Shown here in pieces: positions 14,648 to 21,688 of a DNA stretch of 23,994 nucleotides; the stretch's first letter is position 1, and the number at the start of each line of letters is the position of its first letter. The position numbers were made by a program, and so were the translations under genes. A model generated the notes under the pieces. That model had not been told where the DNA came from, did not search any database, and saw only the letters and a program-made list of their open reading frames with translations. The DNA is taken from NCBI GenBank assembly GCA_902475025.1, contig CABRXX010000036.1:1-23994 (forward strand). The letters run 5' to 3'. This DNA is from Merdiplasma sp905207905. GTDB taxonomy: Bacteria; Bacillota; Clostridia; Lachnospirales; Lachnospiraceae.

Positions 14648-15916
14648 TTGGCTTCAGACGATGCCATACAACTTGGTCTGCTTGTTATTTTATTGATGCT
14701 CTCAGCGTTTTTTTCCTCAGCTGAAACATCTATGACCACAGTGAACAAAATTAAAATCAAGGCTTTGGCGGATGAGGGAAACAAACGCGCCCAGACACTG
14801 CTGAAAATCATTGATCAGTCAGGAAAGATGCTCAGCGCTATTCTGATTGGCAACAACGTGGTGAACATCTCCATGTCCTCCCTGGCAACTTCCCTGGCAA
14901 TCCAGCTTTTTGGCAGTACAGTGGTAGGAATCGTTACCGGTATTGTGACCCTTCTGGTCCTGATCTTCGGAGAGATCACCCCCAAAACCCTGGCCACTGT
15001 CCATTCAGAAAAACTGGCGCTGCTATACAGCCCCATTATCTGGCCTTTGATGAAGATCATGACCCCAGTGATCATTCTTATCGATCACTTGTCCATGCTG
15101 TTTTTAAAGCTGCTCCACTTTAATCCCAAGAGCGCTGATACTGCCATGACAGAGCAGGAGCTGCGAACTTTGGTGGATGTCAGCCATGAGGACGGGGTGA
15201 TTGAAAGCGAAGAACGACAGATGATCTACAATGTGTTTGATTTTGGAGACGCCCAGGCAAAGGATATCATGGTGCCCCGGGTAGATATGGTTTCCGTCAA
15301 TCTGGAGGATTCCTACGATGAGATTGCTTCTATTTTCCGAAGTGAAAAATTCACGCGCCTCCCTGTCTATGAAAATGACCGTGACAACATTGTGGGCATT
15401 ATCAATATTAAAGACTTTTTGTTTTTTGAAGATAAAGAACATTTTCACGCATCCGCTGTCATGTATGAACCGTATTTTACCTATGAATACAAACGTACTT
15501 CTGAGCTGATGATGGAGATGCGGGAAAAGTCCATCAGTCTTACCATTGTGCTGGATGAGTACGGCGCAGCGGTTGGTATGATCACCCTGGAGGATCTTTT
15601 GGAAGAATTGGTTGGAGAGATCCGGGATGAATACGACGAGGATGAAAAAGATCTGATTCAGGATCTGGGCCATGGGGAATATCTCATCGAAGGTTCCATG
15701 AAGCTGGATGATATCAATGATGCCCTTCACCTGGATCTGATGTCCGAGGACTACGATTCTCTGGGCGGCTACATCATCGGACGGCTGGATCACCTTCCCA
15801 GCGAGGGCGAGATGGTGGAAACAGAAGGCGGTCTGAAGCTGAAGGTGGATGAAATGGATAAGAACCGGATTGATAAGGTTCACCTGTATCTGCCAAAAAA
15901 AGAGCTGGAGGATTGA
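14648..15916 (+). CDS. CNNM/CorC-family membrane protein (DUF21, CBS pair, CorC_HlyC)
   Basis: A 422-residue protein of the 'hemolysin C/CorC' group, whose CNNM members act in Mg2+ transport or efflux. The DUF21 membrane domain (about 1-155) has helices near 7-22, 62-110 and 122-155 and the motif GEITPKTLA (108-116). Two CBS domains follow, MVPRVDMV...LPVYENDRDNIVGII (208-252) and about 270-325 with VLDEYGAAVGMITLEDLLEELVG (301-323, shown by its ends), then a CorC_HlyC domain (about 335-420). The start is a TTG with AAAGGAG 10 nt upstream; no nearer ATG fits. It is the only plus-strand gene and is followed by a palindromic element ending in T6. Mg2+ as substrate is inferred. Confidence 0.92.
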   Translation: MASDDAIQLGLLVILLMLSAFFSSAETSMTTVNKIKIKALADEGNKRAQTLLKIIDQSGKMLSAILIGNNVVNISMSSLATSLAIQLFGSTVVGIVTGIVTLLVLIFGEITPKTLATVHSEKLALLYSPIIWPLMKIMTPVIILIDHLSMLFLKLLHFNPKSADTAMTEQELRTLVDVSHEDGVIESEERQMIYNVFDFGDAQAKDIMVPRVDMVSVNLEDSYDEIASIFRSEKFTRLPVYENDRDNIVGIINIKDFLFFEDKEHFHASAVMYEPYFTYEYKRTSELMMEMREKSISLTIVLDEYGAAVGMITLEDLLEELVGEIRDEYDEDEKDLIQDLGHGEYLIEGSMKLDDINDALHLDLMSEDYDSLGGYIIGRLDHLPSEGEMVETEGGLKLKVDEMDKNRIDKVHLYLPKKELED

Positions 15917-16002
15917 TCTGACAGCTTGCCTAATCGGCCATAAAGTTTCTGTAGTATTTATTATTTTTCATCAGGTATTTTTCATTTTTTATCTATAAAA
16001 TG

Positions 16003-16124
16003 AGGATGTTGCAAAATATTAATTTCGATGGATTTTCGGTGTGTTTTTCGCACAAAACGGTTCGTTTTCGGAGAAAAATCACCCGAAAGAATCCCGCCGG
16101 AGGTATTTTTCAACATCCTTTTTT
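16003..16124 (+). terminator. 107-bp palindromic element, copy 2, with terminator-like outer stem
   Basis: The homologous 107-bp core is 16008-16114. Here the outer stem is longer: AGGATGTTG (16003-16011) pairs with CAACATCCT (16111-16119), and six T follow (16119-16124). It lies about 90 bp after the CNNM stop, so it can act as that gene's terminator. Inside, GGATT/AATCC, TTCGG/CCGAA and AAAACG-gtt-CGTTTT can stack into one branched hairpin. Confidence 0.65.
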
Positions 16125-16147
16125 CTTCCTATTTCATTTAACACAAA

Positions 16148-16258
16148 TCAGGAATACTTAAATACAAACAAATAAATCAGATGAATGCCCACACCGGCTG
16201 TAAAAAATACTTTTTTGTGCTCCGGATGATGGATTGTTCCTATCAGATAGAATACCAT
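16148..16258 (-). CDS. Possible 36-residue membrane peptide or gene remnant
   Basis: An ATG at 16258 opens a 36-codon frame that starts MVFYLIGTIHHPEHKK and ends in a hydrophobic segment (VFFTAGVGIHLIYLFVF). An AAGAGG site lies about 9 nt upstream. The same frame stays open to 16486, but that upstream part crosses repeat sequence and a terminator and looks non-coding. I do not recognise a family. It sits beyond the terminator of the sugar operon with no visible promoter, so it may be the tail of a decayed gene. Confidence 0.25.
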   Translation of the reverse strand: MVFYLIGTIHHPEHKKVFFTAGVGIHLIYLFVFKYS

Positions 16259-16260
16259 TC

Positions 16261-16375
16261 CACGGAACCTCTTTAGCAGCCCAGCAAGCTGCGGGGTATT
16301 TGACCCTCGCGGCATTCGCCAAATATCCGCACAAGTGCGGCTGCTTGGTTCATTGCTCGCGGGAATAAATTTTTT
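16261..16375. repeat. GC-rich inverted-repeat segment in the non-coding gap
   Basis: Inside the 15917-16537 gene-poor stretch, GCGGGGTATTTG (16291-16302) pairs with CAAATATCCGC (16320-16330) with a one-base bulge, and CCGCA/TGCGG flank a short loop just after. Base composition differs from the AT-rich sequence around it, as expected for a dispersed intergenic repeat. I believe similar segments recur in Lachnospiraceae genomes, but this is from memory. Confidence 0.45.
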
Positions 16376-16387
16376 ATCTTTCGCCCG

Positions 16388-16448
16388 CCGCAGTGCGATT
16401 CTACGGAGCGTTTTAACTTCATAGGAAGTGCTTCTACGAAATGAAAAA
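16388..16448. repeat. Two-stem repeat, copy 3 (degenerate)
   Basis: CCGCAG-tgcgatt-CTACGG (16388-16406) and a decayed palindrome TTCATAGGAAG...CTTCTACGAA (16418-16440) match the order and spacing of copy 2. As in copy 2 the right arm reads TACGAA where copy 1 has TATGAA. It lies just beyond the terminator of the minus-strand sugar operon. Confidence 0.65.
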
Positions 16449-16494
16449 GAGCCTGCAGCTCCACAAATTTTCACTTGCGAAGTCACAGGCTCTT
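16443..16494 (-). terminator. Terminator of the sugar-utilisation operon
   Basis: Arms AAGAGCCTG (16486-16494 read on minus) and CAGGCTCTT (16447-16455) form a perfect 9-bp stem, followed on the minus strand by TTTCAT after the stem's TT. The 30-nt loop contains a second imperfect hairpin (TCACTTgcgAAGTCA). It is 43 bp after the stop of the last GH31 gene. Confidence 0.78.
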
Positions 16495-16537
16495 CCTAAT
16501 TTATTCCCCAAAATGAGCGCTGCTGTCAACAGCCATC

Positions 16538-18529
16538 CTATAATATGATCTGCGTAATATTTTCCAAAAGCTGGGGATGCCGTTCATCATTATCATGATA
16601 CAATTCATACACAGCCCCCGGCTGTGCAAAATGTACCAGTTCAAGCGTATCCCAATTCACATCTTCCACTTTTTCTGCTGTATCTGCAAGAGGAAGGATT
16701 TTACCCTTTCTCACAAAAATCACAACCTCGTCCAGCGCAATTTCTATGTAATGATGCCCTGACGGAAATATCTTTTCTTCTGAAATCTTTGTTCCGGAAA
16801 AACGCACTAGTTTCATCTCTTCGGGGAGATAGACCGTTCTTCCAAGAGCATTCTGCTCATAAACAGGAGCAATCATAATACTTTCACCGATCAGCAACTG
16901 ATCTTCTATGTGTCGTGCCACAGGATCCGCTCTCCATTCAAATCCAAGCGGTTTTGCATACATTTCATTTTTGAGAGCTGCTTTCATAAATTCGCTGTAA
17001 AGATAAGGGAGCAAACGATACCTCAAACCAATCATCTCTGCAAATACCGCTGTCTCCTCAAATGCCCAGGCCTCCTGTCTGCGGGTTCCATCGGATGAAT
17101 GGTTGCGCATCAACGGTGTAAAAATACCAAACGCCAGCCAACGCAGCACAAGATCCTCTGTGGCATCACATCCAAAGCCTCCTATATCAGCACCTGTGTA
17201 CAGGAAACCACACATATTCAGGGATGGAAGCATTTTCAGGTTCATCAGCAGATGAGACCACCAGGATTTATTGTCGCCCATCCAGATGCCGCCATATCGG
17301 TGCATCCCGACATAGGAGGAACGGGAAAACATGAGAATACGACGTTCTGGCTCCAGCTCTTCAAAAGCCTCTCCTGCAGAACGTGTCATAAAATATCCAA
17401 ACAGATTGTGTACCTTATCATGGCGGATCCGTTTTCCTTTGTAATTATGATAAAAACTTCTGTAATCTTCCGGATTTTTCTCCAGCCCTGCAACCATATC
17501 CTTAAATTCAAAGAAGGTCTTCACATCCAGATTCATTGTGCGATACTCTTCCAGCTTATGAAAAGTATCTCTCAGCCTGCCTTCGGAATAAAAAATCGCC
17601 GGTTCATTCATATCATTCCAAAATCCGTCAATTCCCTTATCCAGCAAAAATTTATATTTCAGACCAAACCATCTTCTGGCATCATCATTCAGCATATCCG
17701 GGAAATGACAGCGGCCCGGCCATACGCCAACCACAAAATCTTTTCCCTGTTCATCCTTGCAGAAATATCCATTTTTCACACCCTCTTCATATACATCGTA
17801 CCCCTCTTCTATCTTAACCCCCGCATCTATGATAGGTACCAGATGGATTCCCTGCGCTTTCATCTCAGATACCAGTTCCTCAAAATCAGGAAATCCCTCT
17901 CGATCTATTGTAAAATCTTTATAACGTTCCATATAGTCAATGTCCAGATAAATGCTGTCCAGCGGAATATGATTTTTCCGATATCCCTCTGCCACCTCTC
18001 TTACCTCCTGAGAAGTCCGGTAGCTCCAACGGCTCTGACCAAATCCAAAAGCCCACTTTGGAGGGAGAAACGGCATACCGATCATCTGCCGGAATTCTCT
18101 TACAATCTCATCCGGCGTCTTTCCTTCTATCACATACAGATCATAATCTGCTCCGTCAATCCGTATTTCCAACAGATTGAGCTTTGTATAACCCACGTCA
18201 AATATAATCTTATCTGGTGTATCAAGGAACAGACCAAAAGAAATTTTCTCCCTTCCGTCCACGATCAGAAAGTTATGAGCACCGTACAGAGATCTTGTAT
18301 TCTCGTGATGATTGGGATCATCTGTACAGTTGCTCTCATAGATCCATCCTCGCTTATTGATCCCGCGAACATTCTCTCCGAGACCATACACAATATCTTC
18401 CTTCTCCATCTCATACCTGAGCGTATTACATTCTTTTGCAAAATAACAAAGTTCCCCTTCAAAAATCTCTGGTTTTTTTATAACCGCATCCGTTTCAACG
18501 GGACTGCCAAAAACGTATCTTTTTACCAT
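16538..18529 (-). CDS. GH31 alpha-glucosidase, Ro-alphaG1-like (isomaltose-type)
   Basis: A 663-residue cytosolic GH31 enzyme without a signal peptide. It has YGLGENVRGINKRG (48-61), FGFGQSRWSY (161-170), the nucleophile loop GFWNDMNEPAIFY (nucleophile Asp306) and the acid/base loop GGIWMGDNKSWW (Asp419). From memory, order, spacing and length match Ro-alphaG1 of Ruminococcus (Blautia) obeum, a 663-residue alpha-glucosidase that prefers alpha-1,6 isomaltose; its Trp169, reported to set that preference, corresponds to Trp168 here. It should release glucose from imported isomalto-oligosaccharides. It is the last gene of the operon, 24 bp after the second permease, with GGAG 7 nt before the ATG. 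Family certain, linkage preference inferred. Confidence 0.93.
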   Translation of the reverse strand: MVKRYVFGSPVETDAVIKKPEIFEGELCYFAKECNTLRYEMEKEDIVYGLGENVRGINKRGWIYESNCTDDPNHHENTRSLYGAHNFLIVDGREKISFGLFLDTPDKIIFDVGYTKLNLLEIRIDGADYDLYVIEGKTPDEIVREFRQMIGMPFLPPKWAFGFGQSRWSYRTSQEVREVAEGYRKNHIPLDSIYLDIDYMERYKDFTIDREGFPDFEELVSEMKAQGIHLVPIIDAGVKIEEGYDVYEEGVKNGYFCKDEQGKDFVVGVWPGRCHFPDMLNDDARRWFGLKYKFLLDKGIDGFWNDMNEPAIFYSEGRLRDTFHKLEEYRTMNLDVKTFFEFKDMVAGLEKNPEDYRSFYHNYKGKRIRHDKVHNLFGYFMTRSAGEAFEELEPERRILMFSRSSYVGMHRYGGIWMGDNKSWWSHLLMNLKMLPSLNMCGFLYTGADIGGFGCDATEDLVLRWLAFGIFTPLMRNHSSDGTRRQEAWAFEETAVFAEMIGLRYRLLPYLYSEFMKAALKNEMYAKPLGFEWRADPVARHIEDQLLIGESIMIAPVYEQNALGRTVYLPEEMKLVRFSGTKISEEKIFPSGHHYIEIALDEVVIFVRKGKILPLADTAEKVEDVNWDTLELVHFAQPGAVYELYHDNDERHPQLLENITQIIL

Positions 18530-18553
18530 AATCCTGCTCCAGTTCTAAAATTT

Positions 18554-19378
18554 TTATGCTTTGACGCCGCCTGCCATCACACCCTGTTTAAAATGTTTTT
18601 GAGCACAAATATACACAATTACGATAGGGATCATAGAAATCAGACTTCCCGCCATTAATACATGATACTCCGTCCCATACTGTCCATTCAAACTGTTTAA
18701 TGCAAGAGTCAGTGTCATCTTATTTTTATCCGTCAGCATCAGCAGCGGCCAGAGATAATCATTCCAGCTTTCCATAAACGTGGTGATCGTCAGCGTTGCA
18801 AGAGAGGAGCCGCAAAGGGGAAGCACCACTGTACGGAAAATGCGAAACATACTGGCGCCATCAATGCGGGCTGCCTCAATAAAATCATCCGGAATGGAAC
18901 GCATCTGCTGCACCAGCATAAAAATACCAAATGCCCGAAACATTGCAGGTAAGATCACACTGGGATAGGTATTGATCAAACCCAGATTATTCATAATCAC
19001 AAACAGAGGGATCAAAGTAACCTGTGTAGGGATCATCATGGAAGCCAAATAAATATTCAGCACTGCTCCTGCTCCCGGAAAATGGATTTTTGTAAACGCA
19101 AATGCTGCCATAGAGGAAGAAAGAACCGTGATCGCAGTATAGGACACTGTAATAAACATACTGTTCAAAATTGCCCGAAAGAACGGAAATTTGGAAAACA
19201 CCTTTTCGTACGCACTCAAAGTGGGCTCTTCCGGGATCCACTGAATAGGAAGAGCCATAAGCGCTCCTTTACTTTTCAGGGAGGTGGATACCATCCAGAA
19301 AAAAGGAATCATCACAATCACTGAAATCAGACAGGCGACTGTATAAAACCGGATATTCTGCCATACTTTACGATTCAT
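18554..19378 (-). CDS. Carbohydrate ABC transporter permease (MalG type)
   Basis: A 274-residue membrane protein of the binding-protein-dependent (CUT1) importer family. About six hydrophobic segments lie near residues 11-31, 70-95, 105-130, 138-158, 185-205 and 240-262. The cytoplasmic EAA loop FIEAARIDGASMFRIF (167-181), which docks the ATPase, is intact. With the upstream permease it forms the translocation channel. Its ATG lies 11 bp inside the end of the upstream permease, with AAGGA about 10 nt before it, so the two are translationally coupled. No ATPase gene is in the window. Confidence 0.94.
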   Translation of the reverse strand: MNRKVWQNIRFYTVACLISVIVMIPFFWMVSTSLKSKGALMALPIQWIPEEPTLSAYEKVFSKFPFFRAILNSMFITVSYTAITVLSSSMAAFAFTKIHFPGAGAVLNIYLASMMIPTQVTLIPLFVIMNNLGLINTYPSVILPAMFRAFGIFMLVQQMRSIPDDFIEAARIDGASMFRIFRTVVLPLCGSSLATLTITTFMESWNDYLWPLLMLTDKNKMTLTLALNSLNGQYGTEYHVLMAGSLISMIPIVIVYICAQKHFKQGVMAGGVKA

Positions 19379-20273
19379 AATGCACCCATCCTTTCTGTCC
19401 TCTCATCTGGATTACAGTCAGTACAAAAATAATGACAAACAATAGCCAGGAATACGCTGATGCATAACCCATCTTAAAATATTTAAATCCATATGTGTAA
19501 ATCCTCTCCACCATAACCTGTGTCGCCCCATTAGGGCCTCCCTCTGTCATGATCATAACCTGAGGAAAAAGCTGAAATGCGTTGATCAGTGACATAATCA
19601 TGCAAAAGAAAATGGAAGGAGTCAAAAGAGGCAATGTGATCGAAAAAAACTGCTTCACCTTTCCTGCCCCATCTACTCGGGCAGCCTCATAATAGGTTGT
19701 ATCGATCATTTTTAATCCTGAGAGCAAAAAGAGACCAAAAAATCCCATATCCTTCCAGACGGATGCCAGGACGATCGCAGGCATTGCCCAAATTTCACTT
19801 GTCAGCCAGCTCGGTCCTTTTATCCCGATATAAGAAAGCAGCTGATTGAAAATTCCATACTGAGGGCTCAGCACCCACTTCCAGATCAGACTGGCTGCCA
19901 CCCAGGAAGTCAGTACGGGAATGTAATACATCACTCGAAATGCCGTAATGCCTTTCATATTTTTATTTAAAATCACTGCTATTCCCAGAGATGCCAGAAA
20001 GACAAGAGGAATATACAACACGATATAATACAGTGTATGGCCAAGCACTCTCCAGAATTCAGATGTTGTTAATATCTGGATATAATTCTCTAATCCAACA
20101 AAATGCTGTGATAAAGTATTCAGATTCAGTTTGTCCAGCCCATTCCAATCGGTAAGGCTGATAACTATGGATATCATGATAGGAAGCAGACTAAAAATGA
20201 TCATGCCAACAAAACTGGGAAGCATAAACGGTATGGATCGTACCAGTGCCTGCTTCTTTTTCTTCTTACTCAT
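19368..20273 (-). CDS. Carbohydrate ABC transporter permease (MalF/UgpA type)
   Basis: A 301-residue partner permease of the CUT1 family. A basic N-terminus (KKKKK) is followed by hydrophobic segments near 14-40, 78-103, 112-135, 163-187, 215-235 and 270-290. The EAA loop YYEAARVDGAGKVKQFF (194-210) and the TEGGPNGATQVMVERIY segment typical of this subfamily are present. It starts 86 bp after the binding-protein gene; the gap is occupied by a strong stem-loop. GAGG lies 8 nt before the ATG. It pairs with the 18554-19378 permease. Confidence 0.94.
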   Translation of the reverse strand: MSKKKKKQALVRSIPFMLPSFVGMIIFSLLPIMISIVISLTDWNGLDKLNLNTLSQHFVGLENYIQILTTSEFWRVLGHTLYYIVLYIPLVFLASLGIAVILNKNMKGITAFRVMYYIPVLTSWVAASLIWKWVLSPQYGIFNQLLSYIGIKGPSWLTSEIWAMPAIVLASVWKDMGFFGLFLLSGLKMIDTTYYEAARVDGAGKVKQFFSITLPLLTPSIFFCMIMSLINAFQLFPQVMIMTEGGPNGATQVMVERIYTYGFKYFKMGYASAYSWLLFVIIFVLTVIQMRGQKGWVHYES

Positions 20274-20304
20274 ACTTTTCGCCTCATACTAATAAACCAC
20301 GCAG

Positions 20305-20350
20305 AATACCCTGCAGATGCTCCTGCATCTATGCCGCCCTGCAGGGTATT
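20305..20350 (-). other. Intercistronic stem-loop between binding-protein and permease genes
   Basis: Perfect 12-bp arms AATACCCTGCAG (20305-20316) and CTGCAGGGTATT (20339-20350), with a second nested hairpin GATGC-tcct-GCATC (20316-20329). It follows the binding-protein stop by about 10 bp. No T-tract follows on the minus strand, so it is better read as an mRNA-stabilising or processing structure than a full terminator. That would fit higher expression of the binding protein than of the permeases. Confidence 0.75.
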
Positions 20351-20359
20351 GAAAAATGC

Positions 20360-21607
20360 TTACTGTAAAGAAATCTGTGCTTCACATTCACTTTGCGCTT
20401 CATCCAAAGCTTCCCGTACTGTAATCTTTCCAGAAGCTGCCTCAGAAAGCTTTTCCGTAATAATATCAGACATCAATGCATAATCTTCTATTACAGGAGC
20501 CACCACAAGATAGTCCAGAGAAGCAAACACCGCCTTGCGATTTTCCGGAGGAGTCATTTCCAAATAGCCGGAAAGCACTTCCTCGTTGCTGATCGCCGGA
20601 AGATCCCATCCCGCATCAATGCGCATCTGGGCTGCTGTCTCGCTGGATGCCAGCCAGTTGATCCAGCATTCTGCTGCTTCTTTCTTCTCTGTATCTGCAT
20701 TTACTACAAGTGCATTGCTGAAAAAGTGTGTTGCTTTTTTGTCCTGTCCAGGTTCTACACAAATATCCCATGCAAAATCACAGCCCTCGGCAAATGTGGA
20801 AAATGCCCAGATACCTGTGGGAATCATGCCGAGACGTCCGCTCTGAAACAGATCCCAATCTCCCATACCGCTCATCTGTTCATCATTTGGCTGTACATTG
20901 CTGTCTGTAATCTTTGAAATCATCATTTCGGCTGCTGCCACATTTTCTTCCGAATTGATCGTAAACCCAGTCTTATCCTCATTCAGGATACTGCCGCCGA
21001 ACTGAGCTGCTACCTTAAAAAATTCATTAAATGTCACCGGCTGATAAATACCATATGTATTTTCGTCCAATGCCCGGATAGCCTCCGCTGCTGTCAGAGC
21101 GTCTTCCCAAGTCCATTCATCGGTGGGATAATCAATGCCTGCCTTATCAAACAAATCCTTGTTATAAATCAGCACCACATTGGAGAAATTTCCAGGTACG
21201 CCATACTGTTTTCCGTCTACATGAAAAGCCGAAAGTGCTGTCTCATTGTAACCGGATGCGTCAATTCCCTGGAGTTCTGCCAAAACCCCCTTGTTTGCAT
21301 ATGCTGCAAAATTCTCAATGTTCAGTTCATAACAGTCAGGAGCTGTGCCGCCTGCTACTCTTGTCTGCATCTGCGTAAAATAATCATCAAATCCAATGGT
21401 CTCAATCTGAACAGTAATATTCGGATACTCTTCATGGAATGCCTGATACATCGCATCTAATGTCTCTTCCTGGCCTCCGGAAGCGTTAAAATTTGCGTAT
21501 GTAATAGTAACCTCTTCCTCCGCTGCCGCCGTCATACCGCCTGCTGCTAAAACCGCTGCCAACGCTGCGCCTGACACCATTGCTTTCCACTGCTTCATCT
21601 TTTTCAT
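20360..21607 (-). CDS. Extracellular sugar-binding protein of the ABC importer (no lipobox Cys)
   Basis: A 415-residue family 1 solute-binding protein. An N-terminal signal (MKKMKQWKAMVSGAALAAVL, 1-20) has basic and hydrophobic parts, then AAGGMTAAAEEEV. Mature-protein features include VTITYANFNASGGQEE, GKQYGVPGNFSNVVLIYNKD and NSEENVAAAEMM, as in CUT1 oligosaccharide binders. Gram-positive binding proteins normally carry a lipobox ending in Cys; here that place reads LAAGG with no Cys near, and TAA-AEEE looks like a signal peptidase I site. AAGGAGA lies 6 nt before the ATG. It is the first transport gene after the GH31 gene at 21689 and is preceded by an operator-like palindrome. Confidence 0.94.
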   Translation of the reverse strand: MKKMKQWKAMVSGAALAAVLAAGGMTAAAEEEVTITYANFNASGGQEETLDAMYQAFHEEYPNITVQIETIGFDDYFTQMQTRVAGGTAPDCYELNIENFAAYANKGVLAELQGIDASGYNETALSAFHVDGKQYGVPGNFSNVVLIYNKDLFDKAGIDYPTDEWTWEDALTAAEAIRALDENTYGIYQPVTFNEFFKVAAQFGGSILNEDKTGFTINSEENVAAAEMMISKITDSNVQPNDEQMSGMGDWDLFQSGRLGMIPTGIWAFSTFAEGCDFAWDICVEPGQDKKATHFFSNALVVNADTEKKEAAECWINWLASSETAAQMRIDAGWDLPAISNEEVLSGYLEMTPPENRKAVFASLDYLVVAPVIEDYALMSDIITEKLSEAASGKITVREALDEAQSECEAQISLQ

Positions 21608-21627
21608 ACTTCTTCTCCTTTCTATAC

Positions 21628-21643
21628 TTAACCGGTTAACCGG
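21628..21643. promoter_or_regulatory. LacI-family operator-like palindrome before the binding-protein gene
   Basis: TTAACCGGTTAA (21628-21639) is a perfect palindrome and overlaps a second one, CCGGTTAACCGG (21632-21643). A central CG within AACCGGTT is typical of LacI-family sites, and a LacI-type regulator gene is at the top of the same locus. It lies about 20-35 bp before the ATG, between the GH31 stop and the gene's ribosome site. A convincing -35/-10 pair was not found, so the promoter itself is uncertain. Confidence 0.55.
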
Positions 21644-21688
21644 CTAGAGTACTGTTTAACGCATTACGAAAAAATGGCCTTGCCCTAA

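Noticed and set aside
16259..16486. N-terminal extension of the small frame ending at 16148
   Set aside because: It runs through the operon terminator, the degenerate two-stem repeat and the GC-rich inverted repeat. The translated part looks like translated repeat, not protein.
17099..18658. A 519-codon open frame on the plus strand
   Set aside because: It lies antisense to the GH31 gene, whose catalytic motifs fix the minus-strand frame. The antisense product is rich in His, Ile, Phe and Ser with no recognisable domain, as expected from a shadow frame.
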